Positions 25,173 to 33,458 of a DNA stretch of 64,000 bases are shown here, in pieces. The notes beneath the pieces are model-generated. The model did no database searches, was not told where the DNA came from, and saw only the letters and a list, made by a program, of their open reading frames with translations. The DNA is from Thermodesulfovibrio sp. Its GTDB lineage: Bacteria > Nitrospirota > Thermodesulfovibrionia > Thermodesulfovibrionales > UBA6898. Numbering within the stretch: the stretch's first letter is position 1; each line of letters begins with the position of its first letter. The stretch lies in NCBI GenBank assembly GCA_013824615.1, contig PNOC01000004.1:1-64000 (forward strand), in the 5' to 3' direction. The translations under genes and the position numbers were made by a program.

Positions 25173-25889
25173 ATGAAGATCCTTGCCATAGAAACTTCGA
25201 CCATACTGGGTGGTATTGCCGTTGCCGATGCCGGCCGCGGGCTGATTGCCGAGGCACGGTTAAATGTTAAAACCACCCACTCCGAGAGACTGATGACAGT
25301 TATCGGGCAGGTTATGGAACAGTCGGGCCTTCGGCTTGAAGAAATAGATCTCTTTGCTGTCGCCTCAGGGCCTGGCTCTTTTACCGGACTGAGGATTGGT
25401 CTCAGCACTGCCAAGGGGCTTGCGTATGCAACGGGAAAACCCATGGTCACTGTCCCCACTCTCGAGGCCTTTGCGTGGAGTTTCGCCTTCAGCAGATATC
25501 CTGTCTGCATCATGCTCGATGCCCGAAGAGATGAAGTCTATACTGCCCTCTTCAGATGGGAAGGAGACACGTTCGTGAGGGAGATCGCCGAGACCTCGGT
25601 CAAACCGGACGAACTGCTGACACGGCTGGAAGGCACGGTGCTCTTTGCCGGCGAAGGCACCCTTGTCTACCGCGACAAAATCGTCTCCGCACTTGGTAAG
25701 CGGGCTGTATTTGCCCCGGCAGACAGGATGGTCCCCTCCCCGGCCAGTCTGGCAGTGCTCGGACTTGACAGAGCAGCGGCCGGGCACTGCACTGATCCTT
25801 TTGGCGCCGCACCTCTGTATATAAGAAGATCAGAAGCAGAAGTGAAGCTGGACGAGAAGATGAAGGCCCCTTCGACAGGCTTAGGGTGA
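25173..25889 (+). CDS. tsaB: tRNA t6A synthesis protein TsaB
   Basis: A 238-residue ASKHA-fold partner of TsaD. It starts MKILAIETSTILGGIAVADA and contains the conserved VASGPGSFTGLRIGLSTAKGL (given in part). TsaB scaffolds TsaD and TsaE for t6A37 formation. ATG 25173 is chosen from homology; no clear Shine-Dalgarno is visible and the frame is open far upstream into the MFS gene. The last codons, encoding APSTGLG and the stop, lie in a dispersed repeat (25867-25899), so the C-terminus has been replaced or extended by repeat DNA. tsaD is about 10 kb away. Confidence 0.93.
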   Translation: MKILAIETSTILGGIAVADAGRGLIAEARLNVKTTHSERLMTVIGQVMEQSGLRLEEIDLFAVASGPGSFTGLRIGLSTAKGLAYATGKPMVTVPTLEAFAWSFAFSRYPVCIMLDARRDEVYTALFRWEGDTFVREIAETSVKPDELLTRLEGTVLFAGEGTLVYRDKIVSALGKRAVFAPADRMVPSPASLAVLGLDRAAAGHCTDPFGAAPLYIRRSEAEVKLDEKMKAPSTGLG

Positions 25890-25899
25890 CAATTGTCAT
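25867..25899. repeat. Dispersed repeat overlapping the tsaB stop
   Basis: The motif CCCCTTCGACAGGCTTAGGG followed by TGACAATTGTCA matches a well-known class of intergenic repeat (the one that reads SLSKG or PKPVEG when translated). It includes the palindrome GACAATTGTC. It supplies the tsaB stop codon. Confidence 0.6.
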
Positions 25900-25958
25900 G
25901 GTAAACCTTCGGTGAACTTAAGACAGGCTTTGTCAAACCATGTGAGCAAAGCCATACA

Positions 25959-26450
25959 ATGGTCTGCAACTTACCTATGAACTTCCTGGCAACTGAGCTC
26001 ATAATCAACCGGATGACCGACGAGGATATACCGGAGGTGCTTGCCATAGAAACCGCTTCGTTCACCGTACCCTGGTCAGAGACACTTTTCATGAACGAGC
26101 TCCGCAGCCCGCTTGCCCGGCCCGTGGTGGCTCGGCATAACAACCGTATAGCAGGTTATCTCTGCAGCAGCCTGGTACTCGATGAAGGCCATATACTCGA
26201 CGTGGCTGTGCATCCCTCAGGGAGAAGACAGGGGCTGGGAAGAAGGCTGCTTCAGGAAACCCTGGACCATCTCGGGCAGCAGGGCTGCAGAATAGTATTC
26301 CTCGAGGTCAGGGCCTCGCACACCGGAGTGATAGGCTTTTACGAGCAGGCCGGGTTCAGGGTAATCCAGACCAGAAAATGCTATTATGTATCACCGATTG
26401 ATGACGCGGCGATCATGGAACTGCGGTTCTCTGTGCCCGGCAACCGGTGA
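25959..26450 (+). CDS. rimI: Ribosomal-protein alanine N-acetyltransferase
   Basis: A 163-residue GNAT enzyme. The acetyl-CoA loop is VHPSGRRQGLGRRLLQ (family pattern R/QxxGxG/A), preceded by the strand HILDVAV and followed by FLEVRASHTGVIGFYEQAGF, the RimI hallmark. It should acetylate the N-terminus of ribosomal protein S18 or similar substrates. tsaB-rimI adjacency is common. The start is ATG 25959 or ATG 25977 (MNFLA); no ribosome site decides between them. Confidence 0.9.
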   Translation: MVCNLPMNFLATELIINRMTDEDIPEVLAIETASFTVPWSETLFMNELRSPLARPVVARHNNRIAGYLCSSLVLDEGHILDVAVHPSGRRQGLGRRLLQETLDHLGQQGCRIVFLEVRASHTGVIGFYEQAGFRVIQTRKCYYVSPIDDAAIMELRFSVPGNR

Positions 26451-26498
26451 CAGATCCGGCATAATTGTGATTAACTATCAAAAGAAGGGGGGAAAGGC

Positions 26499-27014
26499 AT
26501 GACTTCGCTCTGGGCAAATGTTTTTAAATCCCGGCAGGAGGCTCAGGATCCCGTATCGGCGCTCCTCAAAAGAATCCCTGTCTTTGACAGTCTCAATGCC
26601 CGTGATCTCGTGCGGATCGAAAAAATACTCCATGAGCGTGAGTACCGTCCAGAGGAAAGGATATTTCTCCAGGGGGACCCCGGCCTCGGCATGTATATTA
26701 TTATCGAGGGGAATGTCGAGATTGTCACTGAGCCCGGGCACCACCTGCTGACCGTGCTGCATGAAGGAGAGTTCTTCGGAGAACTGGCGCTGCTGGACGA
26801 GTCACCACGGACGGCCACCGCCATTGCACAATCGCCCTGCCGGCTCCTCTGCCTGGTGCAGTCAGACCTTTATGACCTCATAGACCGCAATCCGAAGCTG
26901 GGGGTCAAGATTCTGGTGCAGCTTGCGCGCACCATAGGGGAAAGACTGAAAAAAACCAATGAGTATGTTTATGAATTAAAAAAAGAACTAAAAGGACCGC
27001 CGTTCCATGAATGA
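26499..27014 (+). CDS. Cyclic-nucleotide-binding domain protein
   Basis: A 171-residue protein consisting of a single cNMP-binding beta-barrel (about residues 25-145) with a charged C-terminal helix. The phosphate-binding cassette reads GEFFGELALLDESPRTATAI, close to the CRP/PKA consensus with the Glu and Arg that contact cAMP or cGMP. There is no helix-turn-helix or kinase domain. A GAAGGGGGG site lies upstream. The stop overlaps the AI-2E-family permease start by 8 nt, suggesting that it regulates or accompanies that membrane protein; the ligand is unproven. Confidence 0.88.
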   Translation: MTSLWANVFKSRQEAQDPVSALLKRIPVFDSLNARDLVRIEKILHEREYRPEERIFLQGDPGLGMYIIIEGNVEIVTEPGHHLLTVLHEGEFFGELALLDESPRTATAIAQSPCRLLCLVQSDLYDLIDRNPKLGVKILVQLARTIGERLKKTNEYVYELKKELKGPPFHE

Positions 27015-28044
27015 TGCAGTCAGCCGCTGGCTGAGGATATTCTTTGCACTGGGACTCCTCGTCGCCCTCTTCTTCCTCATGTCCGCCATCGCTGACCTCG
27101 TCAGGATAATGATCATCTCGGCCCTGCTTGCCTACATCCTGGACCCGCTTGCCGTGAAACTGGAATCCCGGGGCATGGGCCGCGGGGTGGCCACGCTCAT
27201 CATCTTTTCCTTTGTCTGCGCGGTGCTTTCAGTCACGCTCATTATACTGCTGCCGGTTCTGACCGACCAGCTGGAAGCCGTGCAGACAGGGCTTACCCCT
27301 GACCAGGTTGCACGCAATATCTCCGGGATGGACGAACTGATTTCCCGGAAGCTCGCCTTTCTCGGGATTGACAACCTGGATCTGGCCGGAAAGCTTGAGA
27401 AGGCTTTGGCAGGCTTCAGCGACTGGGTCTTCTCACACCTGTTGGACGTTGTCAGTCTCTTCACCCATCTGGTGCTGGTCCCTTTTATGGTATTTTTTCT
27501 CCTGAAGGACGGCCGTGAAATGAAAAAGCAGCTGGTAAGAATTATACCGAACCGCTATTTCGAGTTCTCGATGAACCTGATTGCGAAGCTCGACTGGCAG
27601 TTCGGCAATTATCTCCGCGGGCAATTCCTCGATGCACTGATATTTGGCATCCTCTCAATCTGCACGCTCTGGTTCCTGGGGGTGAAATACTTCCTGCTAA
27701 TCGGGATATTCGCCGGCCTCGCCAACCTGATCCCGTTTCTCGGCCCGATAGCCGGAGCAACCCCGGCGATCATCGTCTCGATAATCGACACCGGAGGGCT
27801 GGCCCTGGCCGGGTCTGTTATTATGGCGTTTGTGGTAATGAAACTGATCGACGACGCAATCATCCAGCCTATCGTCGTGGCCAGGAGCGTCAATATGCAT
27901 CCGCTCCTGGTCCTGCTGGCAGTGATCATCGGGGGCAAGTTTTTCGGAATTCTCGGCATGCTCCTGTCGGTGCCGCTGACCGGCTTTGCCAAGGTTGCGC
28001 TTCGCGAAGGAATAGCAAACTACCGCAGATACCGACTGACTTAG
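27007..28044 (+). CDS. AI-2E family (PerM/YdiK) membrane protein
   Basis: A 345-residue polytopic protein of the UPF0118/AI-2E exporter family. N-terminal hydrophobic helices include LVRIMIISALLAYILDPLAV. A central soluble segment is rich in charged residues, and the C-terminus holds the family core GLANLIPFLGPIAGATPAI then PLLVLLAVIIGGKFFGILGM. Members export autoinducer-2 or exchange Na+/H+, but most have no known substrate. It overlaps the upstream cNMP-binding gene by 8 nt. It is convergent with the small ORF at 28053, with an 8-nt gap. Confidence 0.9.
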   Translation: MNDAVSRWLRIFFALGLLVALFFLMSAIADLVRIMIISALLAYILDPLAVKLESRGMGRGVATLIIFSFVCAVLSVTLIILLPVLTDQLEAVQTGLTPDQVARNISGMDELISRKLAFLGIDNLDLAGKLEKALAGFSDWVFSHLLDVVSLFTHLVLVPFMVFFLLKDGREMKKQLVRIIPNRYFEFSMNLIAKLDWQFGNYLRGQFLDALIFGILSICTLWFLGVKYFLLIGIFAGLANLIPFLGPIAGATPAIIVSIIDTGGLALAGSVIMAFVVMKLIDDAIIQPIVVARSVNMHPLLVLLAVIIGGKFFGILGMLLSVPLTGFAKVALREGIANYRRYRLT

Positions 28045-28052
28045 GGACACGG

Positions 28053-28238
28053 CTACCGCACGTAAAGCTTTGCCCCTTCCTGCAATGAGCCGTCGAGGCC
28101 TGCTTCGTTTCCCCATTCGTCATAAACCTTCCCGCCGGCTTCAACCTCCTCCATGAGGCCTGCCGTCAACAGCGCATGCCTGACCGTTGTCATCGGGGGG
28201 AATAGCGAAACTGCGCAGTCATTCACCTCGACCTTCAT
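28053..28238 (-). CDS. 61-residue conserved small protein coupled to the nucleotidase
   Basis: The protein starts MKVEVNDCAVSLFPPMTTVR and ends KVYDEWGNEAGLDGSLQEGA then KLYVR. The closing phrase, with alternating short strands and a final basic strand, suggests a ThiS/MoaD-like beta-grasp fold, but without the diglycine tail. The start shares one base with the 5'-nucleotidase stop (ATGA), so it is translationally coupled. I do not recognise a function. The tight coupling, normal codon pattern and conserved-looking motif support a real gene. Confidence 0.72.
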   Translation of the reverse strand: MKVEVNDCAVSLFPPMTTVRHALLTAGLMEEVEAGGKVYDEWGNEAGLDGSLQEGAKLYVR

Positions 28239-29779
28239 CAGTCTTTGACCTCCCTGATGCGTCCTTCAACAACCGGGGACACCTGCTTCACCTCCCTGAT
28301 GTAATCGATGATCACATCCCGCTCCCATTTACCGGAATTGCTGTAAACGAGCTTTTCGCCCTTCAGCGTACCGCCGACATTCGTAAAGTCCTTCGAGGAT
28401 CTTACTGCCTCACCAAAAGCCTTATAGCCGTCACCTCCGGCCGCAAGGAAGTCATCGGTGGCAACCGTATATTCCCGATCAGCCTCAGCAGGCCTGCCGG
28501 CAATTGTCAGATCCCTGATGCGCGCTCCGACAGCAGCGGTCCGGGAGTAGGCAAAGGACATACCCGAGACCTGTGGAAAACGTCCGGCCCCGTCCTCGAT
28601 GGCAGAGAGGCCATGCTCCAGCGCCTCCCTGATCTGACGGCCGGTGAGTCTCACCCCGACAACATAGTTGTTAAAGGGAGAAACGGCGTAGACATGCTTC
28701 ATCAGGATTTTGCCTTTCTTGATACTCGTCCTGATGCTTCCACCTCCGATGATCGCGGCATCAGTCATCGCCGTCTTTCTGATGATATCAGTAATAAAGT
28801 TGCCGAGGTTCGTCTCACGGCTCCGGACGTTCTCCCCATCCAGATCAACCAGAGCCTCGCCCACCGGCTCATCAAGCCTCGCGTCGACCCGCTCACTGTA
28901 CTTTTTGACAAGTCTGGTGACTGCAGTGTCCGGGGTCTCCGGCAGCGGCCTGATATCGATAAGCCTGCCTTCCGCTCTGACAACCTTCAGGTCCTCAACA
29001 TAGAGGTCAAGCCGGCCCAGCGCCTTGCCATGCTCCCACGCCTGCAGAACAATCGTGTTGTTAATCACAACGGGCTGAAGCACCCTTGTATGCGAATGGC
29101 CGCCGATAATTGCCGTAAGGCCGGTGACCTTCGCAGCAAGGTCCCGGTCCGCAGCATGGCCGATATGCGACAGCACTATCACTATATCCGCTTTTCCCCT
29201 CAGGAGCTCAAGATTCTTCTCAACCGAAGAGACAACAGGCAGAAAAGAAAGGCCGGGAACATTTCTTGGATGAGTTGTAACAGGGACATCCTCAGTCACG
29301 AGGCCTATAAAAGCTATGCGGACACCCTGGATCTCTTTGACCACGTATGGCCTGATCAGGTCAAGCCCTTCGACATTCGCCCCAAGGACAGGGAACTGAG
29401 CCTCGGAAATTCTTTTCCGCAGGACGTCAAGGCCGAAATCAAACTCGTGATTACCGAGCGCCATGGCATCAAACCGCATTTCATTCATCAGCTCGACAAC
29501 CGATTCTCCGAAGAAAAGGTTTGCCCAGTTGTTCCCCTGAATCATGTCGCCTGCAGAAACCAGAAGGGTCGGCCCCTGCGCCCTGATCCTGTCGACCTCG
29601 AAGGCCAACGCCGCTATGCCGCCAAGGAAATCCTCTGAGCCAAAAGGCCTGTACGGCTCGGCAAAACCATGGAAATCATTCACATGCAGTATACTGACGA
29701 CCTTCTGTTCAGCTGCTGCATTCCGCCCGAACGCAGCAAGAAACAGAACGAGAAGCAACCATGCGATATACCTTTTCAT
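28238..29779 (-). CDS. 5'-nucleotidase / UDP-sugar hydrolase (UshA-like)
   Basis: A 513-residue periplasmic enzyme with signal peptide MKRYIAWLLLVLFLAAFGRN and an Ala-rich cleavage site. The metallophosphatase domain shows all metal motifs: LHVNDFHG, SAGDMIQGN, MALGNHEFD, VLSHIGHAADRD and IIGGHSHT. The C-terminal nucleotide-binding domain (from about residue 325) has GGSIRTSIKKG and YTVATDDFLAAGGDGYKAF. It should hydrolyse nucleotides or nucleotide sugars outside the cytoplasm. It lies downstream of the lipoprotein-FecR-TPR barrel genes, 10 nt from the lipoprotein stop, and upstream of a coupled small gene. Confidence 0.93.
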   Translation of the reverse strand: MKRYIAWLLLVLFLAAFGRNAAAEQKVVSILHVNDFHGFAEPYRPFGSEDFLGGIAALAFEVDRIRAQGPTLLVSAGDMIQGNNWANLFFGESVVELMNEMRFDAMALGNHEFDFGLDVLRKRISEAQFPVLGANVEGLDLIRPYVVKEIQGVRIAFIGLVTEDVPVTTHPRNVPGLSFLPVVSSVEKNLELLRGKADIVIVLSHIGHAADRDLAAKVTGLTAIIGGHSHTRVLQPVVINNTIVLQAWEHGKALGRLDLYVEDLKVVRAEGRLIDIRPLPETPDTAVTRLVKKYSERVDARLDEPVGEALVDLDGENVRSRETNLGNFITDIIRKTAMTDAAIIGGGSIRTSIKKGKILMKHVYAVSPFNNYVVGVRLTGRQIREALEHGLSAIEDGAGRFPQVSGMSFAYSRTAAVGARIRDLTIAGRPAEADREYTVATDDFLAAGGDGYKAFGEAVRSSKDFTNVGGTLKGEKLVYSNSGKWERDVIIDYIREVKQVSPVVEGRIREVKD

Positions 29780-29789
29780 AAAAGATCCC

Positions 29790-30911
29790 TTACCTCACTA
29801 AGACTCCGCCACCTGCCTGCAGCTGCGTCACCGTGTACTGAATTGATACGTGGGTGGTATCGGTGCCGCAGGTGACATCAAAAGAATCGGTCACCACAAA
29901 AAAGCTGCCATTCCAGGCACTGTAGTTAATTACCGGGGTTATACAGCTGCAGTTCCCTGCCTGACCGCAGTTACTGTTCAGCGGCTCGTTTATTGCAGAG
30001 GTCAGGGCATCGATAAGGAGCTGTGCAAACTGCCTGATTTCACCGTTCACCACGGTAAACGGGCTGCCGCTATTGCAGGTTCCGGCAACGCAGACCTGCG
30101 TGCTGACCGTATAGTCTGCAAGAGGAAGGTCAGTCGGAAAGCCGACCGGCAGGGGCTGGAGAGGTGGGGGAGGTATAGCCCCTTTTTTCATTCTCCAGGT
30201 GCCTGTCTCGGTCCCGGCCAGACAGCCGCCGGTCGTAACGCTGGTACCGCTTGCAAACTGCCCGTCTGAGGACATGGTCCCACGGTATTCGGTGGTTTCA
30301 ACCGCACCGCACGCCTGCTCGTTGTAGGTCACCTTGATGCCGTTCCCTATAATGGTACCGGCAGCAGAAAGAAAGCCGGGCAGGTCCTGCACTGAAGCAG
30401 CCAGGGAATTTCCTGTCTGTATGAAGGAAACGGCGTCAGGGGGCAGCTCAACGCCGCCCTGAGGTGTCTGAAAAAATGCCCAGATGCCGGTTATGTCGAA
30501 TCCCATCAGGATATCCACACTTCTGGTAATCCCGTCGAGGTCCGCAAGAATGTCACCCTGATAGAGGCTGCCGCCCTTGCCATCAACGGCCCTGGCATAA
30601 AAGCGTCTGCTCGGCCCATTCGGCACCTGAAAGGTCTCGACCAGTTCTGTACGGCCGGCGACATCAATCTCCTTTTCGATCGTTGCCATGCCAGAGCCTG
30701 AAATCACAACTCTGATAAATCTGACGTCTGACGGGGCACTCAGCTGAAGCGTCCTGGCAGCGTCCTGCTGTTTTGCGCTCAAAAGATTAACGTGAACCGT
30801 CGTCATGCTGCCGGCCGATACCGGCGAACTGCCGCCACCCCCGCAAGAAAGTGTTCCTAGCAGCATCATTATCATAAACAGTTTTGCCATCCGGGCAATT
30901 ATTTTCATCAT
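29790..30911 (-). CDS. Lipoprotein of unknown function
   Basis: About 373 residues with a lipobox LLGTLSC after a hydrophobic stretch, then a Gly/Ser linker (CGGGGSSPVSAGS). The mature protein is beta-rich, with an N-terminal fibronectin-like part (residues about 40-115), a middle lipocalin-like part (TGIWAFFQTPQGG to TGTWRMKKG) and a Cys-rich C-terminal part (VCVAGTCNSG, CGQAGNCSC). Even Cys numbers suggest disulfides. Start is ATG 30911 or 30908, both after GAGGAGG. It lies 12 nt after the FecR gene, and probably belongs to the same surface system. Confidence 0.75.
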   Translation of the reverse strand: MMKIIARMAKLFMIMMLLGTLSCGGGGSSPVSAGSMTTVHVNLLSAKQQDAARTLQLSAPSDVRFIRVVISGSGMATIEKEIDVAGRTELVETFQVPNGPSRRFYARAVDGKGGSLYQGDILADLDGITRSVDILMGFDITGIWAFFQTPQGGVELPPDAVSFIQTGNSLAASVQDLPGFLSAAGTIIGNGIKVTYNEQACGAVETTEYRGTMSSDGQFASGTSVTTGGCLAGTETGTWRMKKGAIPPPPLQPLPVGFPTDLPLADYTVSTQVCVAGTCNSGSPFTVVNGEIRQFAQLLIDALTSAINEPLNSNCGQAGNCSCITPVINYSAWNGSFFVVTDSFDVTCGTDTTHVSIQYTVTQLQAGGGVLVR

Positions 30912-30923
30912 CACACCTCCTCG

Positions 30924-31694
30924 TTATGGGAACACGATCCCGACCGCAATCGGGTTCTTGACCGGCACCGTAACAGGCAACCGCTCTATCTTCGGCGCCA
31001 GCGCAGTTGTCCTCAAGGTATCCGCAATAGCCAGGGCGGGCTTTGTTGCTGCCAGCAGGGACGGACGGGGCTGTTTAGTCATTCCAGAGGCATGAACAGC
31101 CTCGCGCGGCGCGGGTACCGGCGTTGGAAGCGCCTCCCCTTGCCGGGCGGTGACCATCATCCCGGGAGTAAGCACAACCGTCCCCGTGACCGTCGGGTCA
31201 ATGCTCCGGATGTCGACCATGCCTTCAAGGGATATCACCGACGTATATTTCTTCCCGTCCCTCTCACCGGTCTCAAAGTAAATGACCGTTCCACGCGCTG
31301 CAGCCACAAGCGTGGGGGTCCGAACCTCAAAATCGGACCTCCCCACTACCGCCCTCATCTTGCCGTCAAGCAGGTTGAATATGGCCCTTCCGCGGTCGTC
31401 CTTGCGGAGTACAAACTCCTTCACAACAAGGCGCGTATTCTCTCCGATCGTCAGGACGCTGTCATCCAGAAAAAGCATTTTAGTCCTGGATGCCTCTTTC
31501 GTGGCAACAATATCAATGAGCTGTATGCCGTCCTTCAGCTTTGTCTCAAACAGGGTATTGTTCCTCTCGGTTAGTGCCTTTCCCTTCAAGGCAACGATCT
31601 TCCCGATCTCCTCGGCAGCATCAACCATGGCAGCAGCCCCGAGCAAAAAACCGCTAAGCAGAAAAACAGTAAACAGGATAAGCGTTTTTTTCAT
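30924..31694 (-). CDS. Exported FecR-domain protein
   Basis: A 256-residue protein with a signal peptide or anchor (MKKTLILFTVFLLSGFLLGA) and a FecR domain (about residues 30-190: IGKIVALKGKAL, DSVLTIGENTRLVVKEF, RTPTLVAAARGTV). The FecR fold here lacks an N-terminal cytoplasmic anti-sigma segment, so it is more likely a structural secreted FecR protein than a sigma regulator. A Pro-rich tail follows. It sits between the TPR barrel (1-nt gap) and the lipoprotein, which implies a three-protein surface module. Confidence 0.85.
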   Translation of the reverse strand: MKKTLILFTVFLLSGFLLGAAAMVDAAEEIGKIVALKGKALTERNNTLFETKLKDGIQLIDIVATKEASRTKMLFLDDSVLTIGENTRLVVKEFVLRKDDRGRAIFNLLDGKMRAVVGRSDFEVRTPTLVAAARGTVIYFETGERDGKKYTSVISLEGMVDIRSIDPTVTGTVVLTPGMMVTARQGEALPTPVPAPREAVHASGMTKQPRPSLLAATKPALAIADTLRTTALAPKIERLPVTVPVKNPIAVGIVFP

Positions 31695-31695
31695 G

Positions 31696-32922
31696 TTAAA
31701 ACCTCACATGCAATAATATGGTTGTCAGATAGCGCTTGTAATCAAAGTCGTCAATATTAGAGCGGTTATTAATATAGGTTTCACTCAGGGACACCCCAAA
31801 GGCATCAGTAAAAAATCTGGTGACTGAGGCAGCCATGGTCGCGGTCTTGTCCTTGCGGGCCTGGCCGGAAGCAGGACTGATACCCTCATATTTCTTCGCA
31901 TAGTACTCGCCGTAGAGGCTCAGGAAGAAACGGACGGGAAGCGTAACGTGCAATGAAGCAAATCCCTTGTTGCCGTCATATCGCCAGTAGTCTTTTTCAG
32001 CCAGGTCCTTGTCATAGCCATAGCCGATCTCAATCCTGACAGCGTCACTGACCGGCACCGTCTGCACTACCCCTGCAAGGAGGTTCTGGCCGCTCCGCTC
32101 CCGGTTGCCGATGAACAGGGCCCCATCCTTGAAGCGGGTGTATTTATAATGGAACTGCAATTCCGTGCTGAAGCCCCTGCCTTCGGCGATCGTGACAGAC
32201 GGGGCAATAGCGTGCGCCATGTCGTAGTCGCTCCCCCCGACCAGGATATATTCAAACCGGTAGGTGCCGCCAACCCGCACAGCAGGGTTGAGGTTGCAGC
32301 TGTACGTTATATCGGCAAGATTCTGGGCTATATTAAAGTCATGCAGCTTGTAATGGACTGTCTTGAAGAAGCTGTACCCTGCCGAAGCCTCAGCTTTTTC
32401 AGTCCTGAGCAGGACGACCCTGCCGTTCAGATAAAAAAGATTTTTCCAGTCCGACTTCCTGCTGATCCCCTCGGGCAGCGGGCTGTTGCTCCCGCTTATG
32501 GTGACGTTGCTGTCGTACTGCTCCCCGGCCGCAACGCTCAGAGACCAGCGTTTCTGGTGTCTGGCGCCGCTGTCCTGCATCTTTTCGAGATATTCTCCTG
32601 CCTGCCTGGCATATGCAGAGCCAGGGGCCAGTTCTTTTGTACTTTCAAAATAGTCGGCAGCCTCAGCAAATATCTGCCGGTTAAAATAAAAAATTCCGAG
32701 TTCGAGATTCGTCCGTGGATCGGATGGTTCAACGGAGAGGGCCCGTTTGAGATACCTGTCCGCATCTGTGCTGTTCATCTGGTTCAGCCTGATCCCCTGA
32801 TCGAGGTCTGAGCGCTGCTCCCCCGGTCTGCTTTGAGCCATGGGAATCTCATCAGCAGCATCAGCGAGCTGGAATGAGATAAAAAGAAGAAAGATAATGA
32901 CCCCTGCTGTACCACGTTTCAT
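31696..32922 (-). CDS. TPR plus outer-membrane beta-barrel protein
   Basis: A 408-residue protein with signal peptide (MKRGTAGVIIFLLFISFQLA). Residues about 45-115 hold TPR-like repeats (RYLKRALSVEPSDPRTNLEL, AADYFESTKELAPGSAYARQ). From about 125 to the C-terminus there are alternating amphipathic strands ending LTTILLHVRF, with a terminal Phe as in outer-membrane barrels. The layout resembles Slam-type (DUF560) surface lipoprotein assembly proteins. Located ahead of FecR and lipoprotein genes, it may export or anchor one of them; this is inference. AGGAGGAAATC precedes the ATG. Confidence 0.82.
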   Translation of the reverse strand: MKRGTAGVIIFLLFISFQLADAADEIPMAQSRPGEQRSDLDQGIRLNQMNSTDADRYLKRALSVEPSDPRTNLELGIFYFNRQIFAEAADYFESTKELAPGSAYARQAGEYLEKMQDSGARHQKRWSLSVAAGEQYDSNVTISGSNSPLPEGISRKSDWKNLFYLNGRVVLLRTEKAEASAGYSFFKTVHYKLHDFNIAQNLADITYSCNLNPAVRVGGTYRFEYILVGGSDYDMAHAIAPSVTIAEGRGFSTELQFHYKYTRFKDGALFIGNRERSGQNLLAGVVQTVPVSDAVRIEIGYGYDKDLAEKDYWRYDGNKGFASLHVTLPVRFFLSLYGEYYAKKYEGISPASGQARKDKTATMAASVTRFFTDAFGVSLSETYINNRSNIDDFDYKRYLTTILLHVRF

Positions 32923-32995
32923 CGTTGATTTCCTCCTGTACCTGTCTCCTCATCTGAAGCCGATATTCACCGGCGGCAGATTCAGGCATAACAAT

Positions 32996-33023
32996 ATAAT
33001 ACTCTCCTGCCCCCGGTTGTCAA
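32996..33023 (-). promoter_or_regulatory. Promoter of the TPR barrel-FecR-lipoprotein unit
   Basis: Minus strand: TTGACA (33023-33018), 16 nt, TATTAT (33001-32996), giving a leader of about 65 nt. Confidence 0.65.
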
Positions 33024-33067
33024 TAGTTAGTATTGAATTGAGTATTATATTGAACCCATACACACCC

Positions 33068-33108
33068 ATTTCATGAAATTGACTTGCCCTGTTTTATAGA
33101 GTTAACAT
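33068..33108 (+). promoter_or_regulatory. Promoter of the FmdB-type gene with adjacent palindrome
   Basis: A perfect 12-bp palindrome ATTTCATGAAAT (33068-33079) abuts TTGACT (33079-33084). TAACAT lies 18 nt downstream (33103-33108). The palindrome could be an operator. Confidence 0.45.
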
Positions 33109-33130
33109 ACAGACTATCAGGAGGTGTCCT

Positions 33131-33340
33131 ATGCCTATTTATGAATATATCTGCGATGCCTGCAGCGAGAAGTTTGCTCTGTTGCAGAGCATGCGTGCAG
33201 CCGGTGACGGTACTGAATGTCCGAAGTGCGCCTCAAAGAAAACCAGGAAGGTCATCTCTGCCTTCTGCTGTGCGAGTTCTGATGCAGGGGGGGGCTCACC
33301 TTCCTCATCCGGACACTCCCATGGCCCCGGGGGCGGCTGA
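33131..33340 (+). CDS. FmdB-family zinc-ribbon protein
   Basis: A 69-residue protein. MPIYEYICDACSEKFALLQ followed by ECPKCASKKTRKVIS is the FmdB regulatory-protein zinc ribbon with two CxxC pairs. A second Cys pair, then a Gly/Ser/His tail (SSSGHSHGPGGG), ends the protein. FmdB-type proteins are small metal-binding proteins of unclear function. AGGAGG precedes the start. A run of eight G residues near 33287-33294 sits in the codons for the tail and could vary in length. It has its own promoter. Confidence 0.88.
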   Translation: MPIYEYICDACSEKFALLQSMRAAGDGTECPKCASKKTRKVISAFCCASSDAGGGSPSSSGHSHGPGGG

Positions 33341-33392
33341 GGGGTCTCCCGCTGCTGAACCGTGCGTTCAGCAAGATACAGACCAGGACCAT

Positions 33393-33429
33393 AAAAAGTC
33401 TTGACTTTTTCATTAGTTAGAAATAAAAT
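33393..33429 (+). promoter_or_regulatory. Promoter with palindrome over the -35 box
   Basis: TTGACT (33401-33406), 17 nt, TAAAAT (33424-33429) is a near-consensus promoter for the response regulator at 33459. The perfect inverted repeat AAAAAGTC-TT-GACTTTTT (33393-33410) overlaps the -35 box and is a likely operator. Confidence 0.7.
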
Positions 33430-33458
33430 TTTGCAAACTACTCTCAATGAGGTGAGGC

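Noticed and set aside
28187-29638. A 483-codon open frame on the plus strand
   Set aside because: It is the antisense shadow of the 5'-nucleotidase, whose signal peptide and all metal motifs are on the minus strand. Its translation is low complexity with no domain.
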